64,000 nt of DNA from Candidatus Cloacimonadota bacterium (lineage in GTDB: Bacteria > Cloacimonadota > Cloacimonadia > Cloacimonadales > Cloacimonadaceae): assembly GCA_029781115.1 (NCBI GenBank), contig JAKOXG010000011.1, forward strand, positions 186,001-250,000, in the 5' to 3' direction. Under the pieces are notes generated by a model. It was not told the DNA's origin and searched no databases. It saw nothing but the letters and a program-made list of their open reading frames with translations. Positions 18,835 through 27,880 of the stretch are shown here, one piece after another (positions within the stretch are counted from its first letter, which is position 1; every line of letters starts with the position of its first letter). The position numbers were made by a program, and so were the translations under genes.

Positions 18835-19935
18835 TTATTTTCCCTTTAGCAGTGACATTATTTCCTGGTAATTCCAGAGAACCCTGCCTTTATCCACGGG
18901 GATGCGCATGTCTGGAGGAAGCTTGAACGAGCCAGCAACCTGATTGACTTTGAGGTCTTGGATAGAGATGCTGTTTCTTTCGTTCATAACGATATTGAAG
19001 GTGATCGCAAACGGCTCTTTATCCTCAAACAATGTAAATAGAAGCAGCTGATAGCGGTTTTCGCCCCTCATTGAGATCCCCCAATCGAGTATGTTTTTGA
19101 TTCTTTTCACCTCTTTGGCTTGCTCTGGACTCAGATGTCTCAGCCACTCTATCTTCCCGTCTCCGCCAAGCGTTTTCAGCATTTCGCGGATAAACTTCCG
19201 GATTGCGTTGTATTGATTGTAGTCCAAGATCCCAGGAGTATCGCGCCAACCCATGCTGAGCAGGGCTTTTGATTTCAGGTTGCGGATGATCTTTTCCTTC
19301 CTCTTTTGGGCTACCTTTTCGCTGATATCGTGAGCAGTAGCAAAGTCCCTGAGACTCTCAAAGGTCGTCAGTTCGTGATACTGCCGATATTCATCGGTAT
19401 CCAGAAGCTTTTCCATCAAAGTGGGATCCAGCTCTTTGAGTTCCATGGGGTCGCCGGATTCCAGCCACTTTGCATAGGATTGGGATTCCAGAGAGAGCCG
19501 GTTGTACAGCTTCAATTCTTTTTCGGTTTTTCCATGGTGAGCGCAAAGGAGGTTGTAAGTTACCTGGATCAGCCAAGCATTGATGTTTTCTACTTTCCGG
19601 GGAGACAGCAACAGCAATTTGATGGCTTCCTGGGCGATGTCGTTGGAAAGATCGGCGTCCTGAGTTTTATACATGCTAAACCGGTAACAATCTTTCTGAT
19701 AGCCTGCAAACACGTCATCCACCGCCTTGGGGAAAAGAGAATTGGCGACAAATTCTTGCGTCAGCTTTGCCGGATCCTGAGGCATGGAGCTGTCCAAAAG
19801 CTGCATTTGAGCGGCGTTTACGAGATCCGAGGACAGATCCATATTGCTAAAGGTCTGCGCTGCCAATTGGGCGATCTGCCCAAAGATGGCATCACTTTGC
19901 TCTTGGCCGATGTCAGCGATGTAATCCTGTTTCAT
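18835..19935 (-). CDS. ECF-sigma-factor-like protein with long C-terminal extension (paralogue A)
   Basis: I assign this 366-residue protein to the sigma-70/ECF superfamily by pattern. Region 2 is around residues 90-145: DLSNDIAQEAIKLLL, then INAWLIQVTYNLLCAHHG, which mirrors ECF D-x2-QE...AWL...N-L. Region 4 is around 195-225: LRDFATAHDISEKVAQKR..KIIRNL, a helix-turn-helix. A further ~140 residues of unknown function follow, ending WNYQEIMSLLKGK. The N-terminal 85 residues are also unusual for ECF factors. It has two relatives in the window (38175 and 46039). Its 116-nt upstream region is shared with the 46039 copy. It stands between the cls operon and repeat copy 2, followed by an orphan promoter box. 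Confidence 0.7.
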   Translation of the reverse strand: MKQDYIADIGQEQSDAIFGQIAQLAAQTFSNMDLSSDLVNAAQMQLLDSSMPQDPAKLTQEFVANSLFPKAVDDVFAGYQKDCYRFSMYKTQDADLSNDIAQEAIKLLLLSPRKVENINAWLIQVTYNLLCAHHGKTEKELKLYNRLSLESQSYAKWLESGDPMELKELDPTLMEKLLDTDEYRQYHELTTFESLRDFATAHDISEKVAQKRKEKIIRNLKSKALLSMGWRDTPGILDYNQYNAIRKFIREMLKTLGGDGKIEWLRHLSPEQAKEVKRIKNILDWGISMRGENRYQLLLFTLFEDKEPFAITFNIVMNERNSISIQDLKVNQVAGSFKLPPDMRIPVDKGRVLWNYQEIMSLLKGK

Positions 19936-20051
19936 CTTGATAACGTCTCCTTTTTGGCTACCGATGAGCTACAACCTGGCGTATTGGCACCACCTGTCAA
20001 GTTAAGAATTGTAGCTTTTGACCTTAGCTGCGTGCAAGAAGTGAGCCAATT
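19936..20051 (-). promoter_or_regulatory. Conserved 5' region of sigma-like paralogue A
   Basis: It aligns without gaps with 45923-46038 upstream of the truncated paralogue. Shared blocks are AATTGGC, GCTACAATTCTTAACTTGAC, TGCCAAT and an AAAAGGAGA ribosome binding site. TTGACA is in the -35 place, but the hexamer 17 bp on is not a good -10, so it may be read by an alternative sigma factor, possibly its own product. Confidence 0.6.
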
Positions 20052-20230
20052 AAAGAAAAAAAGTCAACTGCTTCGTCCGGCAGCCGGCGGTCACTAAAGC
20101 GCCACCGGCAGGCGTAGTCTGCTCAACTTACTTTCAACCCCTTTTTTGCCGCCCGCTCATTCGGTTTGGAAGCGAGCCAATTAGATACTCAAAGACCCCT
20201 AATATTGCTTGCAGAAAACAGTCGCTGGCG
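20052..20230. other. Intergenic, repeat-like pieces only
   Basis: It contains a GGCGGTCACTAAAGCGCCACCGGC hairpin-like piece split over 20087-20110 and no open frame. Nothing else was recognised. Confidence 0.35.
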
Positions 20231-20510
20231 CAAATATTGACTTTCGGCCGAGGTTGACCACCCCCATGACAGCCCTTTTGCCCCCACTTTGCCCCTGCTC
20301 CTAACTTACTGCTTTCTTACTGCTTACTTACTCAAGGAGCAGGAGAGCAGCAGGGGCGGAGTGGGAAGGCGGCATGAATAAAGGCTTTGAGGAGGGGCTT
20401 TAACAGGGGTTATTTGTCACTGTTTTGTAGGATGGTGTCAAATATTGATTTTCGCCCGACTGTTTGGGCTTACGAACCTCTGAAATAAACTCCTACTATT
20501 TTAGTAGGTG
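20231..20510 (+). repeat. ~280-bp interspersed repeat, copy 2
   Basis: Same block order as copy 1. Two alternative stems are visible in the middle: GCCCCTGCT with AGCAGGGGC (9 bp, perfect) or CTGCTCCT with AGGAGCAG (8 bp). Both use the same C/T arm. The right end is a perfect hairpin CCTACTATTTTAGTAGG at about 20492-20508, only 41 bp from the stop of the ABC permease. On the minus strand this hairpin could act as that operon's terminator. Confidence 0.8.
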
Positions 20511-20551
20511 TTCAGCTTTGATTTTTAAAGAGCGAAAAGAGTGAGGCAGGC

Positions 20552-21814
20552 TCAGCCTATGATCTTGATCGGGTCTACTCTGGCGGCTTTGATGGCAGGA
20601 TAGAGGCCGGAGAGTATGCCGATGATTAGGGAAAAGAAGATGCCCAGGCTCACGCCGGCCAAGGGGAGGTAGAGCGGCATCTTGATGGCGGCACCGATCG
20701 CCACCAGGATCAGCCAGGCGATCAGGATGCCCATCAAAGCGCCGCTAAGAGCCAAAATCACGGATTCGTAGATAAAGTAGAGGAAGATGCTGGTGTCGGT
20801 TGCGCCCACGCTTTTGCGCACGCCGATCTCGGTCATGCGTTCCTGGATGGAGATGAGCAGGGTGGAAAAGAGGCCTATCCCTCCCACGATCAAAGAGATA
20901 GAGGCAATGGCAAAGAGTGTGATATTCCACCTTTGCATTTGTTTATCTATCTCATCGCTGATGGTGATCATGATGGCGCTGATGTCCACAAAGTCAAAAT
21001 TGGGATACATGTTGTGGCGCGAAAGCAGCAGTTGGCGGGCTGCGCTCTTCATGGGTGCAAAGCTTTCCTCATCTTGGGATTGCATGGCGATCATGTGGAC
21101 GGCACCCTGGGGACTGAGGTAGGTGCAGCCATATTTGAGTGGGACGTAGACGGCTTCGAGGTCGTTTCTGCGCTCCCAGCTGTTGAAGTCGAAGCCTTCC
21201 TGTTTGTTGACGGAGTCGTCTGCCAGGATGCCCACCACCTCGAAGCGCTGTTCGCCCAACCTGATGGTTTCGCCCAAGGGTGAACTGGCGGGGAAGTGGT
21301 TTTGGGCAAACCAATAGCCCAAAACGCAGACGGGGAGCAGGTTTTCCTCTTCCACCTGGTTGAAGTATCTACCCTCGAGGATGTCGTAGTTTTTGCTGGT
21401 GAAAAAGTCGACGTTGGTGGCGCGGATACGCACCTGCAAGTCTTTGCCTTTCAAGCGATAAAGGCTGGGGTTTTCTATCATGCCATAGATGCTCTTGTGC
21501 GGGATTTCATCTCTAAGAGCCACGTAGTCGTGATAGTTGATGGGTCTCTGGCTTTGGGCGGTTCTCTTAGGCTCTTTTGTGCGTCGGGAGCCATGAGGCG
21601 ATGGGCCGCCGCCCTTGGCTGCGATGACTAAGGAGTGATCCCAGCCCATGCCCTCCATGTTTTTCTTGATCAGTTCCTTGATGGCATAAACGCTGGAAAA
21701 CATTGTGACTACGGCCAATACGCCTATCACAATCCCCGTGAGGGTGAGCAGCGATCTCAGCTTGTGGCTGAAGATGCTGGTCAGGGCTGCTTTGATGCCG
21801 TCAAGAAAGGCCAT
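20552..21814 (-). CDS. MacB/FtsX-type ABC transporter permease
   Basis: The 420-residue protein has one N-terminal transmembrane helix (about 18-42, LTLTGIVIGVLAVVTMF). A large periplasmic MacB-type domain follows (about 50-285). Three C-terminal helices carry the FtsX signature (ERMTEIGVRKSVGAT, about 330) and end ARVDPIKIIG, a typical MacB tail. Such permeases pair with a LolD/MacB-like ATPase and act on lipoproteins, peptides or drugs from the periplasmic side. No ATPase gene is next to it. It begins 5 bp after topA, so it is probably cotranscribed with secA-topA, an unusual partnership. Confidence 0.87.
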   Translation of the reverse strand: MAFLDGIKAALTSIFSHKLRSLLTLTGIVIGVLAVVTMFSSVYAIKELIKKNMEGMGWDHSLVIAAKGGGPSPHGSRRTKEPKRTAQSQRPINYHDYVALRDEIPHKSIYGMIENPSLYRLKGKDLQVRIRATNVDFFTSKNYDILEGRYFNQVEEENLLPVCVLGYWFAQNHFPASSPLGETIRLGEQRFEVVGILADDSVNKQEGFDFNSWERRNDLEAVYVPLKYGCTYLSPQGAVHMIAMQSQDEESFAPMKSAARQLLLSRHNMYPNFDFVDISAIMITISDEIDKQMQRWNITLFAIASISLIVGGIGLFSTLLISIQERMTEIGVRKSVGATDTSIFLYFIYESVILALSGALMGILIAWLILVAIGAAIKMPLYLPLAGVSLGIFFSLIIGILSGLYPAIKAARVDPIKIIG

Positions 21815-21819
21815 TTAGC

Positions 21820-24039
21820 TCACTCGAAGGTGCTTTTGCATTTGGGACAGAGTTTGTGGTTGCCCTTGGCTTGCGTATACTTCTCAAACATAAAGGGGTT
21901 ACCGCATTTGGGGCAGGTGATGGCGACCGGCTTGTCGTTGGAAATCCAGTTGCAATCCGGATAGCGGTTGCAGGAATAGAAGTTTCTGCCTCGCTTGTTG
22001 CGTCTTTGCACCACTTCGCCAGTGCCGCATTCCGGGCATTTCACGCCCAAGGTTTTGGGGCGGGAATACTTGCATTTGGGGTAGGCGGAGCAGGCGATGA
22101 AGGCGCCATAGCGTCCTTCCCTCTCCATGAGTGGAGCTCCGCATTGGGGGCAGGCTTCGTCAAGCTGCGTGGGCAAAACGATGTGGATTTTGCCGTCAGC
22201 ATCGCGCTTGAAGTTTTTGCTGTTTTTGCAGGCGGGGAAGCGGTCGCAGGCGAGGAATTCGCCATTTTTGGAGTGGCGGATCAGCATCTTGCCTTCTTTG
22301 CACACGTCGCAGACAATGCCGCTGTCCTGCACAAAGGCGCTCTTTTCCTTCTTCACGTCCACTGCGTTGATCAGATCCTGCAGTTTGTCGTGGTATTCCT
22401 TTACCAGGCTGCGCCATTCGACCTTGCCATATTCCACTTCGTCCAGCTTCTCTTCCATATTGGCGGTGAATTTGACGTTGAAGACGTTGTCAAATTTATC
22501 CACCAAAAAGCGGTTGACGTCGTTGCCCAAGTTTGTGGGCACAAAGGCTTTCTTCTCCATGTGCACGTATTTGCGGTTGCGGATGGTGCTGATGATGGAG
22601 GCGTAAGTGGAAGGGCGGCCGATGCCTTGGGCTTCCAGCTCCTTGATCAGCGAGGCTTCGGTGTAGCGTGAGGGTGGCTTGGTGAAGTGTTGGCTGGCAT
22701 CGATGGCGTCATGCTCCAGCTCGTTTCCACTTGCGTAATCCGCATGGATGCTCTCGCCCAAGGGGATGTTGACGTGGGGGTAGCACTTGAGGAAGCCTTC
22801 GCGGGTGATTTGGTTGCCATTTGCCACAAAGACAGCTTCGCCCAGGGTGATGTCCGCTTTGGTGACGGCCAGTCTCACAGATTGCATCTGAGTAGCGACA
22901 AAGCGGCTCCAGATGAGGGTGTAGAGCTTGTGCTGTTCCTTGGTGAGATATTGCTCCATCTTTTCGGGGGTGTTGAAGGGATCGGTGGGACGGATGGCTT
23001 CGTGAGCGTCCTGAGCGGTGTTTTTGTTTTTATAGATGCGCACCGAGCTGTTGATCATATCTTCGCCAAAGCGTTCTTTGATCAGGTCTCGGCAGGCCTG
23101 GTTTGCCTCGTTTGAGATGCGGGTGCTGTCCGTGCGCATGTAGGTGATCAGACCTGTGCTTTCGCCGCCCAATTCCACGCCTTCATAGAGCTGTTGGGCG
23201 ATGCTCATGGTGCGGCTGGCCTGAAAGCCCAAAAGCTTGGAGGCTTCCTGCTGTAAGGTGCTGGTAATAAAGGGCGCCAAGGGCTCCACGCCGCGGGAGC
23301 TGCGCTTGATTTCGCCGAGCACAGCGCTGTGCTTTTCGCAGTTGGTTTTCAGCTCTTCGGCTTGGTCTTTGCTCTCAATCTCTACCTTCTTGCCCTGCCA
23401 TTTCTCCAAAACGGCTTTGAAGGGAGGCAGCTTTTCGCGCCAGAAATTGGCTTCCAAACGCCAGTATTCCTTGGGAACAAAGTCGTTGATCTCCGCTTCG
23501 CGCTCGCAGATGAGGCGCAGGGCCACGCTCTGCACGCGGCCGGCGGAGAGGTCTTTGGCGATCACGCGCCAAAGCAGGGGGCTCACTTGATAGCCCACCA
23601 AGCGGTCAAGCACGCGGCGTGCCTGCTGCGCATCCACCTTGTTCATATCGATCTCGCCTTTGGCTTCGATGGCGGAATTGATGGCTTTGGCGGTGATTTC
23701 GTTGAAGACAATGCGATGCACTTTCTTGCCTTCCAGCTGCTTTTCCAAGGACTTGAGCAGGTGCCAGGCGATGGCTTCACCTTCACGGTCATGGTCGCTG
23801 GCCAGCAGGACTGTATCAACGTCTTTCACGTCTTCCTTGAGGCTGTTGATCACCTTTTTCTGTTTGTCCGTCATCACATAGACGGGTTCAAAATCGCGGG
23901 CTAAATCCACTCCCAGTTCACGCTGAGGCAGATCCCGCACGTGGCCCATGGAGGCCTTTACAAGATACTTGTTTTTGAGAAACTTGGCTATGGTCTTGGC
24001 CTTAGCCGGAGATTCTACGATAATCATACCTTTGGACAT
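21820..24039 (-). CDS. topA: DNA topoisomerase I
   Basis: The 739-residue type IA topoisomerase begins with the Toprim motif IIVESPAKAKTI (6-17) and the acidic DHDREGEAIAWHL (about 82-94). The catalytic tyrosine is Tyr300 in GLITYMRTDST. The C-terminus has three four-cysteine zinc ribbons (starting about residues 583, 630 and 670) plus a fourth CPKC pair near the end. It relaxes negative supercoils. The ATG has AAGGAA seven bases upstream. It lies 40 bp after secA and 5 bp before the permease. Confidence 0.96.
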   Translation of the reverse strand: MSKGMIIVESPAKAKTIAKFLKNKYLVKASMGHVRDLPQRELGVDLARDFEPVYVMTDKQKKVINSLKEDVKDVDTVLLASDHDREGEAIAWHLLKSLEKQLEGKKVHRIVFNEITAKAINSAIEAKGEIDMNKVDAQQARRVLDRLVGYQVSPLLWRVIAKDLSAGRVQSVALRLICEREAEINDFVPKEYWRLEANFWREKLPPFKAVLEKWQGKKVEIESKDQAEELKTNCEKHSAVLGEIKRSSRGVEPLAPFITSTLQQEASKLLGFQASRTMSIAQQLYEGVELGGESTGLITYMRTDSTRISNEANQACRDLIKERFGEDMINSSVRIYKNKNTAQDAHEAIRPTDPFNTPEKMEQYLTKEQHKLYTLIWSRFVATQMQSVRLAVTKADITLGEAVFVANGNQITREGFLKCYPHVNIPLGESIHADYASGNELEHDAIDASQHFTKPPSRYTEASLIKELEAQGIGRPSTYASIISTIRNRKYVHMEKKAFVPTNLGNDVNRFLVDKFDNVFNVKFTANMEEKLDEVEYGKVEWRSLVKEYHDKLQDLINAVDVKKEKSAFVQDSGIVCDVCKEGKMLIRHSKNGEFLACDRFPACKNSKNFKRDADGKIHIVLPTQLDEACPQCGAPLMEREGRYGAFIACSAYPKCKYSRPKTLGVKCPECGTGEVVQRRNKRGRNFYSCNRYPDCNWISNDKPVAITCPKCGNPFMFEKYTQAKGNHKLCPKCKSTFE

Positions 24040-24079
24040 TTATATTTCCTTAATCTTTCTATTTATCTTCATTTGCGGC

Positions 24080-27000
24080 CTATTCTTCCTCGTGGAGACC
24101 ACAACATTTCTTATACTTTTTGCCGCTGCCGCAAGGACAGGGGTCGTTGCGTCCCACTTTGTCGGCAACTCTCACCGGACGCTGCTTTTCCTGCATCACG
24201 GCTTCGTTGGGTGAGGAATACTGCGGTGGGGCGCTCACGTTTTGGGTGAGTTCAGCCTGCTTGGCTGCCAGGAAGGTATCCAGGTCTTCGTGGCGTGCAT
24301 TTGCTTGCTGCAAGAGGCTTTCCACCTGCGCCTTGGTGAGGAAATAGGTGGTGAAAACCTTGCGTGAGACGCCTTCCTGGATGCGCGAGATCAGCTCCTG
24401 AAAGAGCTCAAAGCTTTCTCTTTTATACTCGATCAGGGGGTCTTTATTGGCGTAGGAGCGCAGGTAGACCGCTTCTTTGAGCATGTCCATCTCGTGCAGG
24501 TGGTCGCGCCATTCGTTGTCCACCACCTCCAGCATGCTGCGGCGCTCGATGTCCCGCAGGGTCTCCTCGCCCACGTTTAGTTCTTTGTTTTCATAAGCTT
24601 GCATGCAGATGGCCAGCAGCCTTTCTTCCAGGATGTCATAGTCGAGATCCTTGGGGTTGAGGTCTTCGGGCGTGAGCTGCAGGTTGAAGTTTGCCTTGAA
24701 CCAATAGCAGAGCCGATCCAGGTTCCATTCTTCCACGTAACTGCCGTGGGGGATATGGTTTGCGATCACCTTGAGCACCGTTTCCTGGATCATCTCTTTC
24801 ACTTCGTTTTTGAGGCTGTAACCCTTGAGCACGCTGCGGCGGTAGGAATAGATCACCTCGCGCTGCTGGTTCATCACTTCGTCATATTTGATCAGGTTTT
24901 TGCGGATCTCAAAGTTGTGTTCTTCCACACGCTTCTGCGCCTTTTCCACCGCCTTGGTCATCCAAGGGTGGCGGATGGCGTCGCCCGGTTGCAAGCCCAG
25001 CTTGATCATCATGGGCGCCATCCTGTCGGAGCCGAAAAGCCGCATCAGGTCGTCTTCCAAGCTCAGGTAAAACCTGGAGGTTCCGGGGTCGCCCTGGCGT
25101 CCGGCACGGCCTCTGAGCTGCCTGTCGATGCGGCGGCTTTCGTGACGTTCACTGCCGATCACGTGCAAGCCGTCCAGCGGGATGCCGTAAGGTGTTTCCT
25201 GATTTATGGAGGGGCTGAGGTCGCGGTAGCTTTCCTTGTCTTGCGTGATCACACCTTCGCCCAGCTTGATGTCTGTTCCGCGACCGGCCATGTTGGTGGC
25301 GATGGTGACGGCACCGGGGCGTCCGGCTTCGGCGATGATCTCTGCTTCACGCTGGTGTTGACGGGCGTTGAGCACATTGTGAGCGATGCCGCGCCTCTTG
25401 AGCAAACGGCTCAGCACCTCGGAGACCTCCACGCTCACCGTGCCTACCAGCACCGGCTTTTTCAGCTCGTGCCAGTAGATGATTTCATCCATAATCGCTT
25501 GGTATTTCTCGTTTTTGGTGAGGTAGATCACGTCCTCGTGGTCGATACGGGTGATGGGGACGTTTGTGGGAATGGTCATCACGGGGAGGTTGTAGATCTC
25601 CATAAACTCGCTTTCTTCGGTGACGGCGGTTCCCGTCATGCCGGCAAGGCGTTCAAACATGCGGAAGTAGTTTTGCAGGGTGATGGTGGCAAAGGTCTGC
25701 GTGCCTGCCTCGATGGTGACATTCTCTTTGGCTTCAAGGGCTTGGTGCAGTCCGTCTGAAAAGCGGCGCCCCGGCATCTGACGGCCGGTAAATTCATCCA
25801 CGATCACCACCTTGTTGTCCATCACCACATATTCCTGGTCGTTTTCGTAGAGCGTGAAGGCTTTGAGCAGTTGGTTGATGTTGTGCAGCTTTTCGCTTTT
25901 GTCCATAAACTGATTTGTAGCCAGTTCTTTGCGGCGCATGCGCTCATTGTCGTCCGTGATGCTTGCGTCGTTGTCTATCTCAGCATGCAGCTCATCCAAG
26001 GTGTGCACCACGAAGAGGTTGCGGTCATTTCTGGAGAGCATTTCGCGGCCTTTTTCGCAGAGGTCGACGCTGTTTTGACGCTCCTCCACCACGTAGAAGA
26101 GGTTGTCGTCCAGCTCGTGCATCTTCTTATCTCTCAGGTAGTAACCTTCGGTGTCGTTGACCAGTTTCTGCAGCGTGCCATCCTGCATCATCTTGGCAAA
26201 GACCTTGTTGCGCGGTGCGGCACGCTTCACCAGGAGCAGGTTTTTGGCTAAGAGGTCGTTATTTTGCTTGTCAAAATCCTTCTTGAGCTCTTCTCTCACT
26301 TCGTTTAAATATCTATGTGCCAAGGCGTTTTGCGCTTGCACTACCTGATGCACCAAGGGGCGCATCTCGGGGTAAAAGTTCTTATCCTGAGCGATGGGAC
26401 CGCTGATGATGAGCGGCGTGCGTGCCTCGTCGATGAGGATGCTGTCCACTTCGTCCACGATGGCATAATAGAAGTCGCGCTGCACCAATTGCTCGGGAGA
26501 AATAGCCATGTTGTCCCTGAGATAGTCAAAGCCAAATTCACTGTTCATGCCGTAAGTGACGTGGCAACTGTAGGCTTCTTTGCGTTCATCAAAGGTCATG
26601 CCGGTGGTGATGCAGCCCACGGTGAGATTGTGGAAATTGAAGATGGGAGCCATCCATTCGGCGTCACGGGCGGCCAGGTAGTCGTTCACGGTCACCAGAT
26701 GCGCTCCGCGTCCCAGCAGGGCATTGAGGAAGAGAGGCAGGGTAGCCACCAAAGTCTTTCCCTCACCGGTGGCCATCTCAGCGATCTTGCCATCATGTAG
26801 AGCCATGCCGCCTATCAATTGCACATCAAAGGGCACCATGTTCCACTCGGTTTCATGATCGCGCACGATGAAGGTTTGCCCCAAGAGGCGACGGCAGGTA
26901 TCCTTCACAATGGCATACACTTCCGGGAGATAACCATCCAGCAGGCGCTTGCTTTCTTCCTTCAGCTCCTTCCGGGTGGCGTCTATCTCGTTATCCAGAC

Positions 27001-27247
27001 GGTTGCGGATGGAATCCTCGCTTTCCTCACGGAAGCGTCGCTGCAAATCCTCCAGCTTCTGCCTCAGCGTAGCCAGGCTTTCTGCCAGCTCGTCCTGAAT
27101 CTCGGCAATGCGCTCTCTGAGCTCATCATCTTCATATTGAGCTAAGTTTTGGAAGATGCTGTTGATCTCATCCACCAAGGGCAGATAGGTTTTGAGGTCT
27201 TTGCTGCGTTTATCTCCGAAGACCTTTCTTAGTATTTTTTCCAACAT
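24080..27247 (-). CDS. secA: Preprotein translocase ATPase SecA
   Basis: I place the start at the ATG at 27247 (MLEKILRKVFGDKRS), preceded by AAAGGA. The frame stays open to 27385, but that stretch does not look like SecA. The product is 1055 residues. It has Walker A MATGEGKT at 158-165, DEVDSILIDEART (Walker B), NMAGRGTDIKLG and a zinc-binding tail CPCGSGKKYKKCC. An extra charged coiled segment around 45-100 and the length over 1000 residues are typical of Bacteroidota-like SecA. It powers export through SecYEG, including the sorting-domain proteins seen here. First gene of secA-topA-permease. Confidence 0.96.
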   Translation of the reverse strand: MLEKILRKVFGDKRSKDLKTYLPLVDEINSIFQNLAQYEDDELRERIAEIQDELAESLATLRQKLEDLQRRFREESEDSIRNRLDNEIDATRKELKEESKRLLDGYLPEVYAIVKDTCRRLLGQTFIVRDHETEWNMVPFDVQLIGGMALHDGKIAEMATGEGKTLVATLPLFLNALLGRGAHLVTVNDYLAARDAEWMAPIFNFHNLTVGCITTGMTFDERKEAYSCHVTYGMNSEFGFDYLRDNMAISPEQLVQRDFYYAIVDEVDSILIDEARTPLIISGPIAQDKNFYPEMRPLVHQVVQAQNALAHRYLNEVREELKKDFDKQNNDLLAKNLLLVKRAAPRNKVFAKMMQDGTLQKLVNDTEGYYLRDKKMHELDDNLFYVVEERQNSVDLCEKGREMLSRNDRNLFVVHTLDELHAEIDNDASITDDNERMRRKELATNQFMDKSEKLHNINQLLKAFTLYENDQEYVVMDNKVVIVDEFTGRQMPGRRFSDGLHQALEAKENVTIEAGTQTFATITLQNYFRMFERLAGMTGTAVTEESEFMEIYNLPVMTIPTNVPITRIDHEDVIYLTKNEKYQAIMDEIIYWHELKKPVLVGTVSVEVSEVLSRLLKRRGIAHNVLNARQHQREAEIIAEAGRPGAVTIATNMAGRGTDIKLGEGVITQDKESYRDLSPSINQETPYGIPLDGLHVIGSERHESRRIDRQLRGRAGRQGDPGTSRFYLSLEDDLMRLFGSDRMAPMMIKLGLQPGDAIRHPWMTKAVEKAQKRVEEHNFEIRKNLIKYDEVMNQQREVIYSYRRSVLKGYSLKNEVKEMIQETVLKVIANHIPHGSYVEEWNLDRLCYWFKANFNLQLTPEDLNPKDLDYDILEERLLAICMQAYENKELNVGEETLRDIERRSMLEVVDNEWRDHLHEMDMLKEAVYLRSYANKDPLIEYKRESFELFQELISRIQEGVSRKVFTTYFLTKAQVESLLQQANARHEDLDTFLAAKQAELTQNVSAPPQYSSPNEAVMQEKQRPVRVADKVGRNDPCPCGSGKKYKKCCGLHEEE

Positions 27248-27419
27248 GGCTTGTATCCTTTGGGCTCCCCTCATGCCTCGTTTTCCAGACAAAAGGGAGG
27301 CGTGAAATTCCACTATAGAAGTCAATCTGAGGGAAGGGGATTTTGTGTCAAGCAGGATGTGAAAAATCAGCTCGGGAAGGGGCATCCGGTGCAGGTGGAA
27401 GCCAAAGCTAAGTTTAATC

Positions 27420-27448
27420 TTGACAGCTGCTCCCGCCTTATTTTACTT
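27420..27448 (+). promoter_or_regulatory. Promoter of the small membrane protein gene
   Basis: TTGACA (27420-27425), a 17-bp spacer and TTACTT (27443-27448), followed by the gene 28 bp later. Confidence 0.6.
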
Positions 27449-27475
27449 GTTCAAAAGATAAAGGAAGTCATCGGT

Positions 27476-27775
27476 ATGAACGATTATCAACAACCAGAGC
27501 CTATCAGGCAATATGACCTTCCACCCGCCCCCGAAGCTCCCGTAATGAGCTTGATGGATTGGGTGGTGGTGCTTATCCTTACGGCGCTCCCGATCGTAAA
27601 CATCATTATGCTCATCATTTGGACAGTGGGTGAAAACGTCAACCCCAACAAGAAGAACTATGCCAGAGCTGCTTTGATCATGACCGCCATCAGCATCGTG
27701 TTCTTTGTGGCTTTTATGGGGAGAATGCTTGGCACTTTCCTGAGTATGATGGAACAAATCTCACTGAACTTCTGA
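27476..27775 (+). CDS. Small two-helix membrane protein, unknown function
   Basis: I choose the ATG at 27476 because AAAGGAAG lies just upstream and a good promoter is at 27420; the frame is open further upstream but without signals. The 99-residue product has a Pro/Gln-rich head (QQPEPIRQYDLPPAPEAP). Two hydrophobic helices follow at about 26-51 and 64-90, joined by GENVNPNKKNYARA. This resembles DUF-type small membrane proteins often found near housekeeping loci. No function can be given. Single gene between secA (divergent) and tldD. Confidence 0.75.
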   Translation: MNDYQQPEPIRQYDLPPAPEAPVMSLMDWVVVLILTALPIVNIIMLIIWTVGENVNPNKKNYARAALIMTAISIVFFVAFMGRMLGTFLSMMEQISLNF

Positions 27776-27880
27776 GCTTTGCGCCGTCTGGCCTGTATTT
27801 GCTACCAGTTTTGATATTATATAGTTTAACCAATACACATCCTCCGGGCATCCGCTCCAGCGAGGAAAAGGAGAAGCTTT

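Noticed and set aside
27248-27385. Longer SecA start at 27385
   Set aside because: The extra 46 residues do not resemble SecA; the ATG at 27247 has a ribosome binding site and the family start MLEKILRKVFG.
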